This document shows positions 47,080 through 59,441 of a DNA stretch of 64,000 bases, in pieces (within the stretch, counting starts at the first letter, position 1; every line of letters starts with the position of its first letter). Under the pieces are notes generated by a model. It searched no databases, had not been told where the DNA came from, and saw nothing but the letters and a program-made list of their open reading frames with translations. This DNA is from Icerya purchasi (lineage: Eukaryota; Arthropoda; Insecta; Hemiptera; Monophlebidae). Both the position numbers and the translations under genes were made by a program. The DNA is taken from the NCBI GenBank assembly GCA_039619475.1, contig CM077116.1:276287258-276351257 (forward strand), written 5' to 3'.

Positions 47080-48240
47080 TAATAGTTGGAGTTATTGCAA
47101 TCCGTTGAATTAATTTCACTACACATTATTTGCATACGTCGGGGGCATCCGGGAAAGTTGCGAGTTTTTAATTAGAAAACTAATCATTCGGTCGAAGGCG
47201 GTCATTTAGTAAAGCAGCCATTTGGCGGGGTATTTTTTTAATTGAACGGATAAATTTCGGAAAGCGCTGATAGGCATTTAAAGAGACTGCGTATATATTT
47301 TTTTTCTCATCGCCCGGGCGAATTTTAATAGTTCATTTAAATGACGGCTTCCTTCGAAGCATTTAGCAGAAGTCAGCCGGTAAGTATTTAGATTTTGTTT
47401 TCATAAACCAAAAGTAAATGAGCTTCTTCGTTCTTATATCTCTTAAGCTTAGGCCTTTAATTAATAATTCGCTTAAATTGAAAAGCTTTCGCTATTTGCT
47501 TAATTTACCAGCAAACTCCATTTAATAAGTTGAATAGGCAAATCTGCATTATTCTACTCCGGAGGCGCAATTTTATAACATTTTTATGCATCATTTCTCT
47601 CTGGGCTTCTTCTCTCTTTCGTCTTTGCTCGGTTTTTCTCGTTATCTGCTTCACGCGAAGAATGAAGTTGTCTACGACCCCCGCGTTGCTTTTCTCGAAT
47701 GTTTCCTCCTTATTCTCTGTTCGCACTTGTTAAAGCTTAAGCTTTCCTCTCGCAACATCATCCCTGTCTGCTTATTCCTCCCCCCCTCTTTATTATCGAT
47801 ATTTGACGACCGAAAATCGATAACAATTGCTGTTCTTTTAGAAGTACTATGAAGAGATTGGTTATAAAAAAAAAATAAAAATCGAGAAAGCAAAGCGTAA
47901 ATTGCAAGTTACAAATTAATCGAAACTACCGTTCAGTTAATAACATTTAAATTCTTCTCTCGAATGGTGTTTCACGTTGTATTTCACACACGACCACAGT
48001 ACGAACGTGTTGCAACAGGTAAATGTTTTTCGCAGGAACAGATTTTTAGCTAAGAGCTGCTGAACGCAGCGGTGTAACGACGAGGCAAATTGCCGAGTGG
48101 CATAAGTCGGCGTATCATTAAACAACTACCGAACCATTTAATATTTAGGATAAACTATACGATAGCGTAGAATTCAGTTTGAATACGAAAATCCGGATGT
48201 TTATACTGCCTAAATCCTTTATGAACTAAACGAGCACTGT
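47080..48240. other. unassigned sequence
   Basis: No gene or repeat was recognised. The overlapping frames at 47505-47893 on both strands are antiparallel shadows without domains. Confidence 0.5.
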
Positions 48241-48249
48241 TATTTTTTT

Positions 48250-49225
48250 TGTATAATAAGTTGTGGGTCCCACATGGCGCCCGTCTATGGGTGCCCAACA
48301 CTCTTACCATCGTTTATTCATAAATATGATTACAAAGCTTCTTAATCCTTATATACAGTATACTTAACATACGGTTACACTTGGCGATCATTCAAATATA
48401 TACATATGACCGATTCTCCACCATTATATACCATTAAAAAGTAACTTATCGTCCTTCATTTAATCAGTCAGCCACCGCTTAATTATTAGTTTCCAAAGTC
48501 CTATTAAATCTTCTGGAATTCGTACCAGCAATTTAATTAAAATTGCCTCATCCGTGTTGTCTATCTTGCTTGGTCGGGTATAGTACACTTTTCTATGCTT
48601 CCTAGTTATTCTACCTCGTTTCGTCGACGATAATGGAGTATTATTAGTCTTATACTCCAGCGGTCGGTGATAATAACATAACATCTTTGGGGACATTTCT
48701 TTTTTCTCCCTCCACCAGCTACTGTTACTACTAATCTGATGATCCTTTTTAGGGATTATTATTATCTTTAAGCATCTATTTTTCTGATTACTAATCCTTT
48801 TGATTATTGTACTTTTTGCTTCCCCCCAAATTGTTATTCCATATAATATTCGTGACAAGACTGTTAAGACCATCAGATGGTATCGATTGAGCTAATTTAT
48901 ATAATGCAGGCATCGTTTGCCTCACTTTATTCGATAAGTTTATAATACGCTTGTCCCAGGATAATGTTCTGTCAACAGTTAGTCTAAGGTATATTTAACA
49001 CCTCATCCGTCGTTTCCAGCGAAGAACAACTACAATTCAAGATAGGAGTCAAACAGTTGTGTAAGCAACTATTACTATGCATTATAATAATACATGGTCT
49101 ATATGTTCTATATCTGCTGGACGTTTGTATATATAGAACCTTTGACTTTTTTTTATATTAATCGTTAGTTGTTTGTCATGTGCCCACCTATTCATGATAT
49201 CAACATCCGGTTCGCGGATAATGTA
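48250..49225 (-). mobile_element. CR1/Jockey-like LINE fragment, minus strand
   Basis: This holds the last third of ORF2, a 3' UTR of about 200 bp and a 3' end that reads AATAAACGATGG, AAGAGTGTTGGGCACCC, GACCCACAACTTATTATAC and an A-run on the minus strand. The same 3' end occurs on the plus strand at about 23150-23247, which defines this as a family. Confidence 0.78.
48460..49222 (-). pseudogene. ORF2 C-terminal region of CR1/Jockey-like LINE
   Basis: The minus strand reads MNRWAHDKQLTINIKKSQRF near 49195-49135 (the W-x-x-x-N/K-x-LTIN-x-KK block after motif C). After frame changes it reads TLSWDKRIINLSNKVRQTMP near 48965-48905 and ALYKLAQSIPSDGL near 48905-48865. It then has VLSRILYGITIWGEA near 48870-48815 and NQKNRCLKII near 48785-48755, which is the thumb region (S-R-I-x-YGI-x-x-WG). 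The last open frame ends near 48460. The catalytic palm is absent. Confidence 0.78.
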
Positions 49226-49229
49226 ATTT

Positions 49230-50215
49230 CAAGGTGTGAATTACCTTGGATAGAAAAACGGTTACTGTTGGAGCGAAGGAAAGGTAGCCGTAGAAAAGAA
49301 ATTCAAAAAGAAAAAAAAATTAATATATGCGTTTTGTAGAAATGGCAAAAAATTTTGATTACGCGAGATTTGAAAATGTTCCGAAAATGTTTTGAATAGG
49401 TATCGCATTCACAAAACGTGCGCTTTTAAAATTATCATTACAGCTTGTGGTAATTTAAATTTGTATTCACGAAACGGCACGCGGAGTGTAACACTCGGTA
49501 GAAATATCAATGTGTGTATGTATGTGTATCCGTCGGAACAATCAAATTTAAACGGGTAAAATTTCAATCGAAATTCCGTTGACCTTCAGAATACAACGCG
49601 AACAAAAGACCGAAAATAAGATGGTATAAAAGGGGTTGATATAAAGAATGAGCGACTACTCAATAAACATGTTCGAACCAATAGGAAACAGATTTTACCG
49701 GGTGTATTTTCGACAGATTATATATAATAGGTTATTTTCCGAACTTCTGCGGGGTAGTTTTAATTTATTTACTTATTTCCTTTCCACAATAAGCTTCGGT
49801 GACTTAAAAATTTGGAGTTTCTTTTAAAAAATTAAAAAAAAATAAACTTGACATATATTTCGGAGAGAATTTCCCGAACCCGAATTCAACGAAAACACAA
49901 ACATATACGTATGTCACCGTTAAATGAACGTAAACTACTAATTAAATGGGACTGGCAGTTGGCAGCTGCGCCGGATAGATGTTTAACTTATAAAAGTCAT
50001 TGTGAAAAGTCGCAGCTAGAACTAACAAGCAGTAGCCGTGGTCAAGAACCCACGTGTTCTGAGAACATTACTCCGTCGATGAGTACACCCTGCGTGGAGG
50101 AAGTGCTCGACAGGTACGGAAAAAATAGATGTCAAACCAAATCAAAAAGTGTGTATTTATTGTAAAAGCGAGCCTGTAGTAGCGGGGGCTGCTTACGTCC
50201 AACGCCTTTGGTAAA
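49230..50215. other. unassigned sequence
   Basis: No gene is supported. The 105-codon frame at 49848-50165 (+) has no domain I recognise. Confidence 0.45.
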
Positions 50216-50221
50216 ACTATA

Positions 50222-50404
50222 CGGTTTTGCTAATTCAAGTGTGTGTCGACTGTCACAACTTTTCTTTTTTTTCTTTTTCTATGTAGCAACTTCTCGTGTT
50301 ACGTTCGAAGGTACGATGTTGCTAAACTCTCCAAACGTAAGACAGAGAAAAAAAATAAAAGTTGTGACAGTCGACACACACACAAACTTGAATTAGCAAA
50401 ACCG
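50222..50404. mobile_element. 183-bp MITE-like element with ~52-bp TIRs
   Basis: The left arm CGGTTTTGCTAATTCAAGTG and onward (50222-50273) matches the reverse complement of 50346-50404 almost completely, including GTGTGTCGACTGTCACAACT. The right arm has about six extra CA/GT bases. The centre contains a second small inverted word (GTAGCAAC ... GTTGCTAA). There is no coding capacity. The flanks do not give a clear TSD, so the superfamily is open. Confidence 0.85.
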
Positions 50405-50635
50405 CGATTAATGTCATTCCGGACACATCAAGGAATTGGAAGATACTGCGGAATTGTAAAGATGTCAGATATGGAATAGAGAAGATATCGGAAGAACGAA
50501 AATAGGTGCCTAGTGGGAACCTGCTAAAATATTGGAAAAGACGTTAGACACTGCATGTACTACGAAATATAACAACGCGGTATGTAAGAGAACGGCCGAT
50601 GTGACCGCCGAGAAATGCGGGATACGTTTAAGCGT

Positions 50636-50865
50636 TTCCTCAGGGTGGTAAATTGTATGGCATCGTTAACGATAGATTAATAGGATTTCTAGAATATTGG
50701 ACGTAAATTAGTTTATCATTTATGCTTTATTGTGTTATGCGGTCGACCGGATAATAATACTATTGAAAGAATGCATTATTCAGTTCGGATTTCGTGCGAG
50801 TAATACAACTGAGCCGGTATCAACACCGAGTAAACCATAAAACACTCTTAAAATCGCAGTTAAAG
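50636..50865 (+). pseudogene. small LINE reverse transcriptase fragment
   Basis: KLYGIVNDRLIGFLE at about 50654-50698 and, in another frame, IIQFGFRASNTTEP near 50777-50820 have the order and approximate spacing of the RT block K-x-x-x-x-x-x-NRL-x-x-x-LE followed by Q-x-GFR-x-x-x-ST. No other RT block is secure. A frame from 50984 with FAFVNDTLLI near 51035-51065 could be a decayed motif C, but the spacing is too short without a deletion. This is a low-confidence relic. Confidence 0.45.
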
Positions 50866-51541
50866 ACGATTTTTACTGAAAAATAAAATTATACTCGTAC
50901 GAAAGAACGGAATATTCGGGGGTTTGTAAAATTGGCCTCTTATTCGGATCTAAATGGAAATTCGATAAACTCCTAACTAAGAGGTGTTCTTTTTGAGGAT
51001 GACACCTTTAAATCGCCTTCGTCAGAGAATGATCGGAAACAAGAGGTTCGCTTTCGTGAACGACACTCTGTTGATCAGAAAAGTCATTTCAAAATCTCTT
51101 TTCCTGCTCCGACTGTTTACACTGTATTATATAGTCGAGCAGCGGATTTCATGTCGCCAAATGACTCAAATACCGGCGCACTTCAAAGACAATGTTTCTG
51201 TTTCGAAACGCTACTTTAACCTTTTCGAATTGTCCGTTTTGTTCGTTTCCGTTTTTTCTATTTTTGTTTATTTCTTATTATTTTCTTTTTATTCTGATCC
51301 TTTTTTTTTTCGAATGAATGTACCTTTTTCGAGCGCTTACGATAAACATGGGCAGTGCTAACCGGAAAAATGTCGTCGAAATCTTGGTTCAAAAAACTGT
51401 TTCCGTCCTTTGCATTCTTGTTGTTATTGGCTAGCGAATTTTTAATATTTCCGTACTGTCGACAGATTTTCCTTAGAACGATCTGTAAGATAAAACTAAT
51501 GTTAAAATATGAGAAAAAATGATTACTACGGACTTTTTGTG

Positions 51542-53018
51542 AAAGGGTATAGCCGGGTTTATATGGGAAATCTGCCCTTGCGACTTCTTTTTCGATTCGC
51601 ACTTGGGGGATCATTCTGATGTCGAATAAAAAAAATTTAGCCAAATTTTCAGCTCTTTATCTCAAACCACCTTCGAGTTTTTCAAAAAAACCTTTTTTTT
51701 AGATTTTATTATTATTTCATAGTAAAATTCAAAATTAATGAATGGTGATTTTTTTCCTTATTCTTAGGAACGAAATACATGAAAAAATATTATGGTCGTA
51801 ATTTTTAAACGAAAAGCCGATTTTTGGCGACGGAAATAAAATTTAAATCTTTTTTTCCCCAATGTTTTTCTGGAGAGTGTCACTCGCCAAATTTTGTCAG
51901 AAAATGTCTTTTATACTCCTTTACACTCAGGAAATTTTTCGAAATTTTTAAAGTGGTGGAACAATACGAAAAAAATTAAAAAGTAATTTTTTTCATAATT
52001 TTGCATTTAAACATTTTTTATTGCTAAAAAATTCACAAGAAACAATTTTTTTTAATGAAAATTAAGAATTACATTGCTAAAAAAAAATTTTTCAACATTT
52101 CACTGCAAAGTGATTGCATGAAGACCTTTAGAAATTACATAAAATATAGGCTAGCGCACTACATTGCCATCTACGGAGATTTTTTCCTTGTTAATAGTAG
52201 ATTTACGCACGGGAAAAAAAATGTTTATTTTTGTTTATTTTTAATATTTGTTTAAATTCCGTGTTCGTCTATCAATTCCGCTTTTAGTGTTATTTCTTAT
52301 GAAGGCACAATTTTTAGTTGTTTTCGGCTATGGCCAGTAATTTTTATTTACCGCCGCGTAACTATTACCAAAGAAAAAATCTCCGTAGATGGGTAGTGCG
52401 CTAGCCTATGTTTTATGTAATTTCTAAAGGTCTTCATGCAATCACTTTGCAGTGAAATGTTGAAAAATTTCTTTTTAGCAATGTAATTCTTAATTTTCAT
52501 TAAAAAAAATTATTTCTTCTGAATTTTTTAGCAATAAAAAATGTTTAAATGCAAAATTATGAAAAAAATTACTTTTTAATTTTTTTCGTATTGTTCCACC
52601 ACTTTAAAAATTTCGAAAAAAAATTTCCTGAGTGTAAAGGAGTATAAAAGACATTTTCTGACAAAATTCGGCGAGTGACACTTTCCAGAAAAACATGGGG
52701 AAGAAAGAGATTTAAATTTTATTTCCGTCGCCAAAAATCGGCTTTTCGTTTAAAAATTATGACCATAATATTTTTTCATGTATTTTATTCCTAAGAATAA
52801 GTAAAAAAATCACCATTAATTACTTTTGAATTTTACTATGAAAAAAATAAATAAAATTGAAAAAACAGGTTTTTTTGAAAAACTCGAAGGTGGTTTGAGA
52901 TAAAGAGCTGAAAATTTGGCTAATTTTTTTTTATTCGACGCCAGAATGATCCCCCAAGTGCGAGTCGAAAAAGAAGTCGCAAGGGCAGATTTCCCATATA
53001 AACCCGGCTATACCCTTT
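51542..53018. repeat. 1.48-kb near-perfect palindrome (~670-bp arms)
   Basis: The arm 51542-52212 is matched by the reverse complement of 52351-53018, with only scattered substitutions and 1-4 base indels; the spacer is about 138 bp. Shared landmarks run AAAGGGTATAGCCGGGTTTA, TCAGCTCTTTATCTCAAACC, GAATGGTGATTTTTTT (inverted arm slightly altered), TGCAAAGTGATTGCATGAAG, TAGGCTAGCGCACTAC and CATCTACGGAGATTTTTT. No protein motif is seen. Pieces of the same sequence appear near 11500-11553 and 13370-13440, so it is a repeat family. It could be a fold-back transposon or two inverted copies, and if transcribed it would form a long hairpin RNA. Confidence 0.93.
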
Positions 53019-53024
53019 ATATGG

Positions 53025-54195
53025 GAGAAAATTAAAAGTCGCTTCTAGCCATAACACATAGTTGTTTTCGAAGATAGGCACGCGAAATCATCTAAAAGCG
53101 GCTCCTCGGCAATTACACGGGAAAAGCGCGGGTAGGTTCATTTCGTTTTTAATTTTACTTTTTTTCCCTTCATACGTATGTCAGCGCTTTCCGTAAACTC
53201 TGAACGAGCAAATTTAAAAATGTTCACGTTGGGCTAAATGATTAGCCTTTTTATGTGACTAGACTTTTAGGCTAATAGCTCTTCTAAATGCTTATAATGT
53301 TCCAGTTTTATCTTACTATGTTTTCACTCGTGATTATGTAATTTGACCGCGATTGGGAAATATCTAACGCGAGCGTTTGTTGAATAAAAACTATTCAATT
53401 ATAATTAACGTTAATTTTTTTTTTTTTTTTAGCATGGAACATGCTTTAACACCAAACCGCCCGAAAACGTTACGCGGCAGTGTTACGCGGATAAGGAGAC
53501 AAAAGTAGCCCGTTTATAATAACAGGCAAACGGGTTTATAGTGAGTCAGCGCATTTGAGTGCACGTATTACGTAATCAATTGATTTAGTCGATCCTGGAT
53601 CTCGCTTTGATAATGTTCGTCTGCCCCGGTCCTAATTGCCTTTCTTTAACATCTTCAGTTTACTGCATTGCTTATTGTAATGCTACATCCACTTCTGTTG
53701 AAAACAATAAATGGAAGATATAAGAAAGAAAGGAAAAATCCCCACATTGAAAGGATCGATATGAAAAATGATATCAGTTATTTTAGTTATCATCATAAAC
53801 CGGTGACAGTACTGGTACTTTTAACGACAATGTAGAAGAAAAATAAAACGATTATCTGTACTTTTTATGTTTCTTCATTCATAAAATGCCCAACAGAACA
53901 ATAGCCGTTACAAAGTCGCTATTCAGCAAATCAGGCTAAAGCTTGTTCCATGTTTCATAGTTTTAGCCGTAGGCTGTAAGAAAAGGCGCGAAGCGACGAG
54001 TTTTTGACAATGAATTATAAACGTCTGCCAGGAATCCACTAACACAGTCAGGAGGGCTGCGACCAGGGCGGAAATCAAACATATTACTAGGCAACAAGTT
54101 TTGATGTTCTAGCTACCGTTTTTTGGATGTCTGTTGATTAAGTTTTTTTCTTTTGATATCAGTGATAATAGCCAGAGTATGAAGAAGAGGAAAAA
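53025..54195. other. unassigned sequence
   Basis: No gene is supported. A T-run lies at about 53417-53431. Confidence 0.5.
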
Positions 54196-54202
54196 GTGTT
54201 GT

Positions 54203-55300
54203 TTTTTATTTTTTATTTTTTTTATGCTTTTTGGTTGGCTAAGGACGTTTTCATTATATAGGAAAGATATTAGAAATGGAGCAAATGAATGAAACTAACA
54301 AAGAAGTAACCGAGGGAGAAGGAAAAGAAAGGATGCTCTGAGCGCTGCAGGGGTTCAGAGGCAAAGACGCAAAAGCCCGAAATACACAGTATCGCGCATT
54401 CTGAAAAAATGAAGGGACATTCAAGTAAAATGTGATTTGCGTCACAAATGAAGTTTGCTTCCGACGAATCAAACGGGCAAAGTGGAGAGACTGGATAATA
54501 GAGGAACGGAAGAGCGAAGCAGGAAGCAAGCCGTAATTTAACCGAAGTCTAATTATAGATGCGATAGTTGACCGCCTCATGTTGGGAAAATTCTGAAATT
54601 AAGGGAAAAGAGGAGGAATGGGCTTTATGGCTAAATAAAAGGAAGCAGGATTAGCAAATGAGGAAGAATAGAGATCAGACCAACAGTCGCGGTGGCAACG
54701 AAAAGAAAGCGGAAGAAGACTTTGGGCTGGAAAATGACACTAATAAAGCGACCGTTTGAAGCAGCTGAAAGTGCCAACAAGTCAACTAACTGGTTGTCCG
54801 ATATTCCACAATGGCTAGGAAATGAGGACAGAGCGGGAATGAAATAGATGTGAAATTAAGGAGCCTATGTGAAGGATCTGCGGATGGTTTGGAAAACGGA
54901 GTATCGTATAACAACGCCTTTTGAATCGGAAAAGAAGAGAACCTTGAATATATTGCTAGTAGAAGCTATAAAAGGGAGATTGCTTGTAGGACTGCGATAG
55001 ATTCGGCTAGGAATATAGAGGAGAAGGCGAGAGAAGTTCGCTCCAGAATGGCCCAAGTCCGGCAGTGTAAAAACCGTTCCAACCCGCAAAACCGAATTTG
55101 AGCCATCTGAGAAAGTATAAGTAGGAAGAAGCGAGGATAAAACATAATTAAAAATTCGTTATGAGCGAAGGGAAAGAGACTTGATTTTACGAAGGAAGAA
55201 AGAGTAAACTGAGCGAGTAATGGGAAATTATCGATAAAATAAGGGTATTTGATGTAGGAAGGAACCAAAGGAGAGAAGACCCTGTGACGTGAAGAAATTA
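54203..55300 (-). pseudogene. I-like LINE ORF2 fragment with RNase H, minus strand
   Basis: The minus strand carries an RNase H-like stretch near 55120-54970 (LERTSLAFSSIFLAESIAVL, resembling S-I-F-x-AE-x-x-A-L). FFSDSKGVV near 54930 resembles the next D-S block, and there is a degraded PxHxGIxGN-like part near 54820-54790. The C-terminal block MRRSTIASIIRLRLNYGLLP at 54580-54520 matches the R-x-x-x-x-I-x-RLR-x-GH-x-x-LP tail, with the GH pair lost. A T-rich stretch at 54203-54226 on the plus strand would be the A-tail. Several shifts and losses make it an old copy. The part beyond 55300 is not recognisable. Confidence 0.6.
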
Positions 55301-56280
55301 AGGAATGGATTGGAGTTTTTCGGAGGGGAGAAACGCCAGTTGTCGGATATAAACAAGTAGGAATTAAGCGGAATTGGTAAAGTGAAGACGTTTGATCAGA
55401 AATCTTTCACCTAGATAAAGTCTTCGCATGAGAATGTTAATTTCCTAAATGATACATTTTATTTCACGCATCTTTTCAATTCCGAAACATACGTTATTAT
55501 TTTCAAGCGCTTACTGTGATACAGCTTATTTTGTGCGGGAGATTGTATCAATTATTCCATAGAAAAAAAAAACAAAAAAAACCCAAAGGCTTTGGAAAGT
55601 TTTTGTTTGAGCGTATACTGTCCGTGATTGTTTAACTACGACGTATTATCAGAGATTACTGGAGAAAATCGATTGGTTAAAAATAGCGCAAAAGTTTATA
55701 AATGTGGCAGAAGCAAAACATTCAAACTCTCAAAAACAGAAACATTCGATATCAGAGCTTGTTATCGGCGCCAATCGCGTAGTGTATCCCAGAGTTAGCA
55801 GTAATGATGGTGAACTCTGAAAATCGCATCAACCTCGATAATAGAAAGGGCGAAGAATAGGCCCAACTAATGGCAGTAAGACAAATCCGAAAAAAGAAAA
55901 GAAAAAGAAATGTAAGAATTGAAATAAGTTTTTTGATAAGGTAAATGGAAGCTGTGGGGCATCGAGCTGGAACGGGAATGTTAGAAACGTGCTGGTCCGA
56001 CGACAAACTGTTTAGTTCCAAGTTCAAGGACACAGCGATGATGGCCGAGCAGTGGTATGAAATGGTTTAGTTATGTCATCGTTTCTTAATTCTTCCTTTT
56101 CCATTTGAAAGACCTAATACTCGCACACGCAGACCTAATGGTACCGAAGCCTTTTAGACACGACACATGCAGATTCCACGTATTACAAGTATTTTCCTCT
56201 TTTATAATAGACACTTCCCGCGGAAAAATCTGCCTCGCCTATCCAAAAATCACCGCCTCATTACTTTCTCCTTAACTCCA

Positions 56281-56299
56281 TCTCTCTCTCTCTCTCTCT
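56281..56299. repeat. (TC)n microsatellite
   Basis: A short TC dinucleotide run without context. Confidence 0.9.
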
Positions 56300-57264
56300 G
56301 TCGTCATCATCATTATTATCCCCTGGCCCGGTTCTGCCAGCGCGCCGTTTCTCATTTCGGATAAATCTTCATCGCGCTGCATCGTAAATTTAAATTACGC
56401 CATCTTTTGTTTTCGTTCCAGTTTTTATTTTGCTTTTTTTTCTTGTTTTCCATCGTCTTGCACTTTTCGTTTTGGGCGACATTTTATGTATTCCGAGAAA
56501 AATAACATGCCCCGTTCGGATACGGGCGTAACTTCTGAAATATTTCCAAAAGCTCTAGCGTAATCGCTGCAACCTTATGCTGCGACCCATACAAACGCAC
56601 ATATGTGCTCGACGTATCCGGCGCGTATTTATAATAGTTCTACTATTTCTCTTCTCAAATAAAATTGAAGCGAAATTTCCTCGCCGAGTCGTTACCGCAG
56701 TAAGTCGAACAAATTTTCTCCACCCGATCACCGCCGCTCTCTGTTGTCTATTCGGAAATTTATTTCTTCGTCCGACAATTATCTTTAAACCGGATACGGC
56801 AATTTTACATTAATTTCTTTCCTATTCCTTTCTTTTTATCTCTTGTTTTTTTCTCCACCACGCTCCATCGCCCCTCACGCCGCTTGCAAGCATTTCGCCA
56901 GTCCGCAATAAATTATTCCGATTTGGCCCGAATGCAGAACTGCGCGAACATCTTAAGATGAATTAAATTTTCCAAAATCAATGTCCTTTTCCAGCCATAA
57001 ATAAAGCAAGGCGAATAAATTGCGAAAACGTTTAAAATGTTTGCTATACTTCTTGGCGGCTTTTCAGTTTAGATTACGTGAAATAAAAGCGCTCCGAAAC
57101 ATCTTGTTTCGTAGCAACAGGCAATTTATTTTCATTACATCGATCTCGAGTATTTATCGCTATTATCATTTTAATTTTTTAAATTTAATTCTCAACTATA
57201 CTTACTTAGTAAAAACACACTTCAACTATAAATAATATTAAAATCGGTCGAAACCACCACGGTA

Positions 57265-57303
57265 TTTATAATATAATAACGCTTTTAGTTATTATATTAT
57301 AAA
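57265..57303. repeat. perfect 16-bp-arm hairpin
   Basis: TTTATAATATAATAAC is followed by a 7-base loop and its exact reverse complement GTTATTATATTATAAA. It is very AT-rich, so it could arise by chance in this composition. Confidence 0.85.
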
Positions 57304-57537
57304 ATATGTATATTCATCTCTGGCCACCGATATTACGCGTCTTATTGGATTTATCCAACGGCAATCATATCAAAACGCATCGGTAGCAAGACGTACTCGC
57401 GACATTTTCCGAATTCTCTCTGATTACATATGAAATATTACAGAGTTAAAAATTGTACATTTATTTATCGGAGATTTTTAAAATGATACATATATTGTTT
57501 TTTTTTTCATTTAAATTTACGTATTTTTTTGAACTGC

Positions 57538-57570
<33 letters not shown>
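57538..57570. repeat. (AAT)n microsatellite
   Basis: About 11 units of a trinucleotide; it produces an Asn-rich artificial frame. Confidence 0.95.
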
Positions 57571-57573
<3 letters not shown>

Positions 57574-58159
57574 TAATAAAATACTTATCTAGCTTCCGGA
57601 CATTTTTGAGTAATTACGTAATTACCACTAGGAGATGTATACGTTGCACACCGAATGTTTCATATTTTTTTGAATTACGTAAAGTGCTCTGTTGCTTATA
57701 TCTCGATATAGCTCATTCATTTTTTTTTTTTCGCATTTTTCAGCAATTCAAATTCTACCGAGTTCGATATATTTGAGTGCTGGCGTATATCTCCCAAAAT
57801 ACATCACGATAAAAATCAAACCACACTGGATTCGAGAATAAAACCAAACATTTTTAAACCTCGACCTGTCATCGTAAAATAATGAACTATATAAAGAAAA
57901 TGAACTTCAATTCCAAATTCGGAAAGCACAAAAAAAAAAAAAAAAAAAAAAGAATCCTCACCAGAACCCGACTTTTTTTCATATTACTCTCCCGCATGAA
58001 TTCTCACCTGGAAATGAACAAAAAAAAAAGTTATACTCAGATATTCCGAGAACTGCATTTGTTAAAACGACTGACCTATTAATGTGTAAAAAGACGGAAG
58101 ACAATTTTTTTTTGAGCACTTCATGGGAGGTTAAAAGGTATAAATTATTACAGACAATG

Positions 58160-58355
58160 ATAGAAATCCGGGAAAAAGAAAGACTTCTGTTGGCTAGATA
58201 ATATCAAAAAACGGACCACCGGAATTAAGATGTATGTAGAATAGCAAGAGACCGCGGAACTTATTACATTAGATGGTCCAATCCGTGCAAGGTGAGATTA
58301 AGCAATGCCCGAATAATCGGGTGGCATGAGAAGAAGAAGAAGAAGAAGAAGAAGA
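58160..58355 (+). mobile_element. RTE LINE 3' end with (GAA)n tail
   Basis: Across three frames the plus strand reads RNPGKRKTS (58164-58190), WLDNIKKRTTGIKMYV (about 58192-58240) and ARDRGTYYIRW (about 58243-58276). This matches the RTE tail order G-x-x-x-R-x-WL-x-N-I-R / AxDRxxY. About 50 bp of 3' UTR follow and then a pure AGAAGA repeat at 58329-58355. Terminal GAA repeats are also found on the 13.8-kb RTE copy. Confidence 0.72.
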
Positions 58356-59424
58356 TGGTATCTTACCTTTTTTTATTTCACTTTCTTAATCGAGTTCGTT
58401 TTAGGGCGTGGCGCGAGATTTCTAAATGGCACGAAACATAAAATTGCACGGAGTCCATTTTTCCTTTGTCGGATTACCATAACGCAGAAGGTACCGCGGT
58501 GAGTTTCGATTCAGCTGTGAATTCGTTCTGCTGAAACACTTTAATTAGCAGCAGGAATTACCTTTAATTCGATTTCGAAATGCGTAAATTGGAAAAGAGA
58601 TTTTAGCGATACTATTATACGGAGAAAGCATTGCACGGAGCGGATAAAAGTAGCGAAATTACATCTCTCCCCGGAGTGAAATGTGTTTTGAGCTTTTCCA
58701 ACAGTTAATTTTACAGTTTTTCGACTTTACTTATGCAACAGCTAGATCACGCTAGTGATTTAAAATGATTTCGTCGAGAATGCGAGCTTTGAAACCGGAA
58801 GTAAAGGAGGCATTGCGCACCAGCTATGGGAACTTATTGCACGCAGTAATAATCGGATTTAGATTTTTGGACCGCGGCTGAATAACAGGTCTGAACACAT
58901 CTTGACGAGATGTTGGTTTTCAAGGTTGTTCTTTCATAATATTTCAAAAAAATACTTTGAAATTGTCGCCGAGGGAGCCCCATATACGTAATGGTTTGTT
59001 TGCAGTAGCGGGAAGGATTCAAGGAAGATTAAAATATCGTTGAATCGCAACGCGGGCGTCACAAATTTTAGTTACGTCGAAGTGGCTTTGAAATAAGAAA
59101 AAAACCCTCCAACCGGGGAAAAGTGCTACCGCAAGTGTCAGAAGCAAGATTACACGGTTGCGCCCCGCGAGGATTTCCTCGACGCATGCAATTGGCTTCA
59201 TCGAATTTGCTAATTCGCCGGATTCACGTAGTAGTTGCACGAATTATTTCGGCTTTTTAGTGCTTCGTTCGCTTTTTGGCGGCAAGTAACGAAGACCGCG
59301 ACAAAGGTACGGAAGGAGAGAGGGTTGTTCGTGTTGAACAAGGTAATTAAGTAGTCGAGCGAGTTGGAAAAAGAGCGTTTGCACGACACGCTCATTTGAT
59401 GGCGAGCAAAATTAATAGAGCAAT

Positions 59425-59441
59425 CCCCCCCCCCCCCCCCC
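59425..59441. repeat. poly(C) tract, 17 bp
   Basis: Seventeen consecutive C, unusually long for an AT-rich genome. Length may be unstable in sequencing. Confidence 0.95.

Larger units (their letters stand above)
55310..58155. other. unassigned interval with simple repeats
   Basis: No gene is supported. It holds a TC microsatellite (56281-56299), an (AAT)n run (57538-57570), a hairpin (57265-57303) and an A-run (57931-57951). The frame at 55752-56033 (-) may be part of the decayed LINE to its left but shows no secure motif. Confidence 0.5.

Noticed and set aside
50984..51361. 125-codon plus-strand frame as a gene
   Set aside because: Hydrophobic, partly T-run encoded and without a known domain. 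At most it holds a decayed RT motif C.
54966..55268. 100-codon minus-strand frame as an independent gene
   Set aside because: Its C-terminal half matches the RNase H of the decayed LINE, so it is part of that relic.
55752..56033. 93-codon minus-strand frame as the 5' part of the 54-kb LINE
   Set aside because: No RT block could be placed in the expected order.
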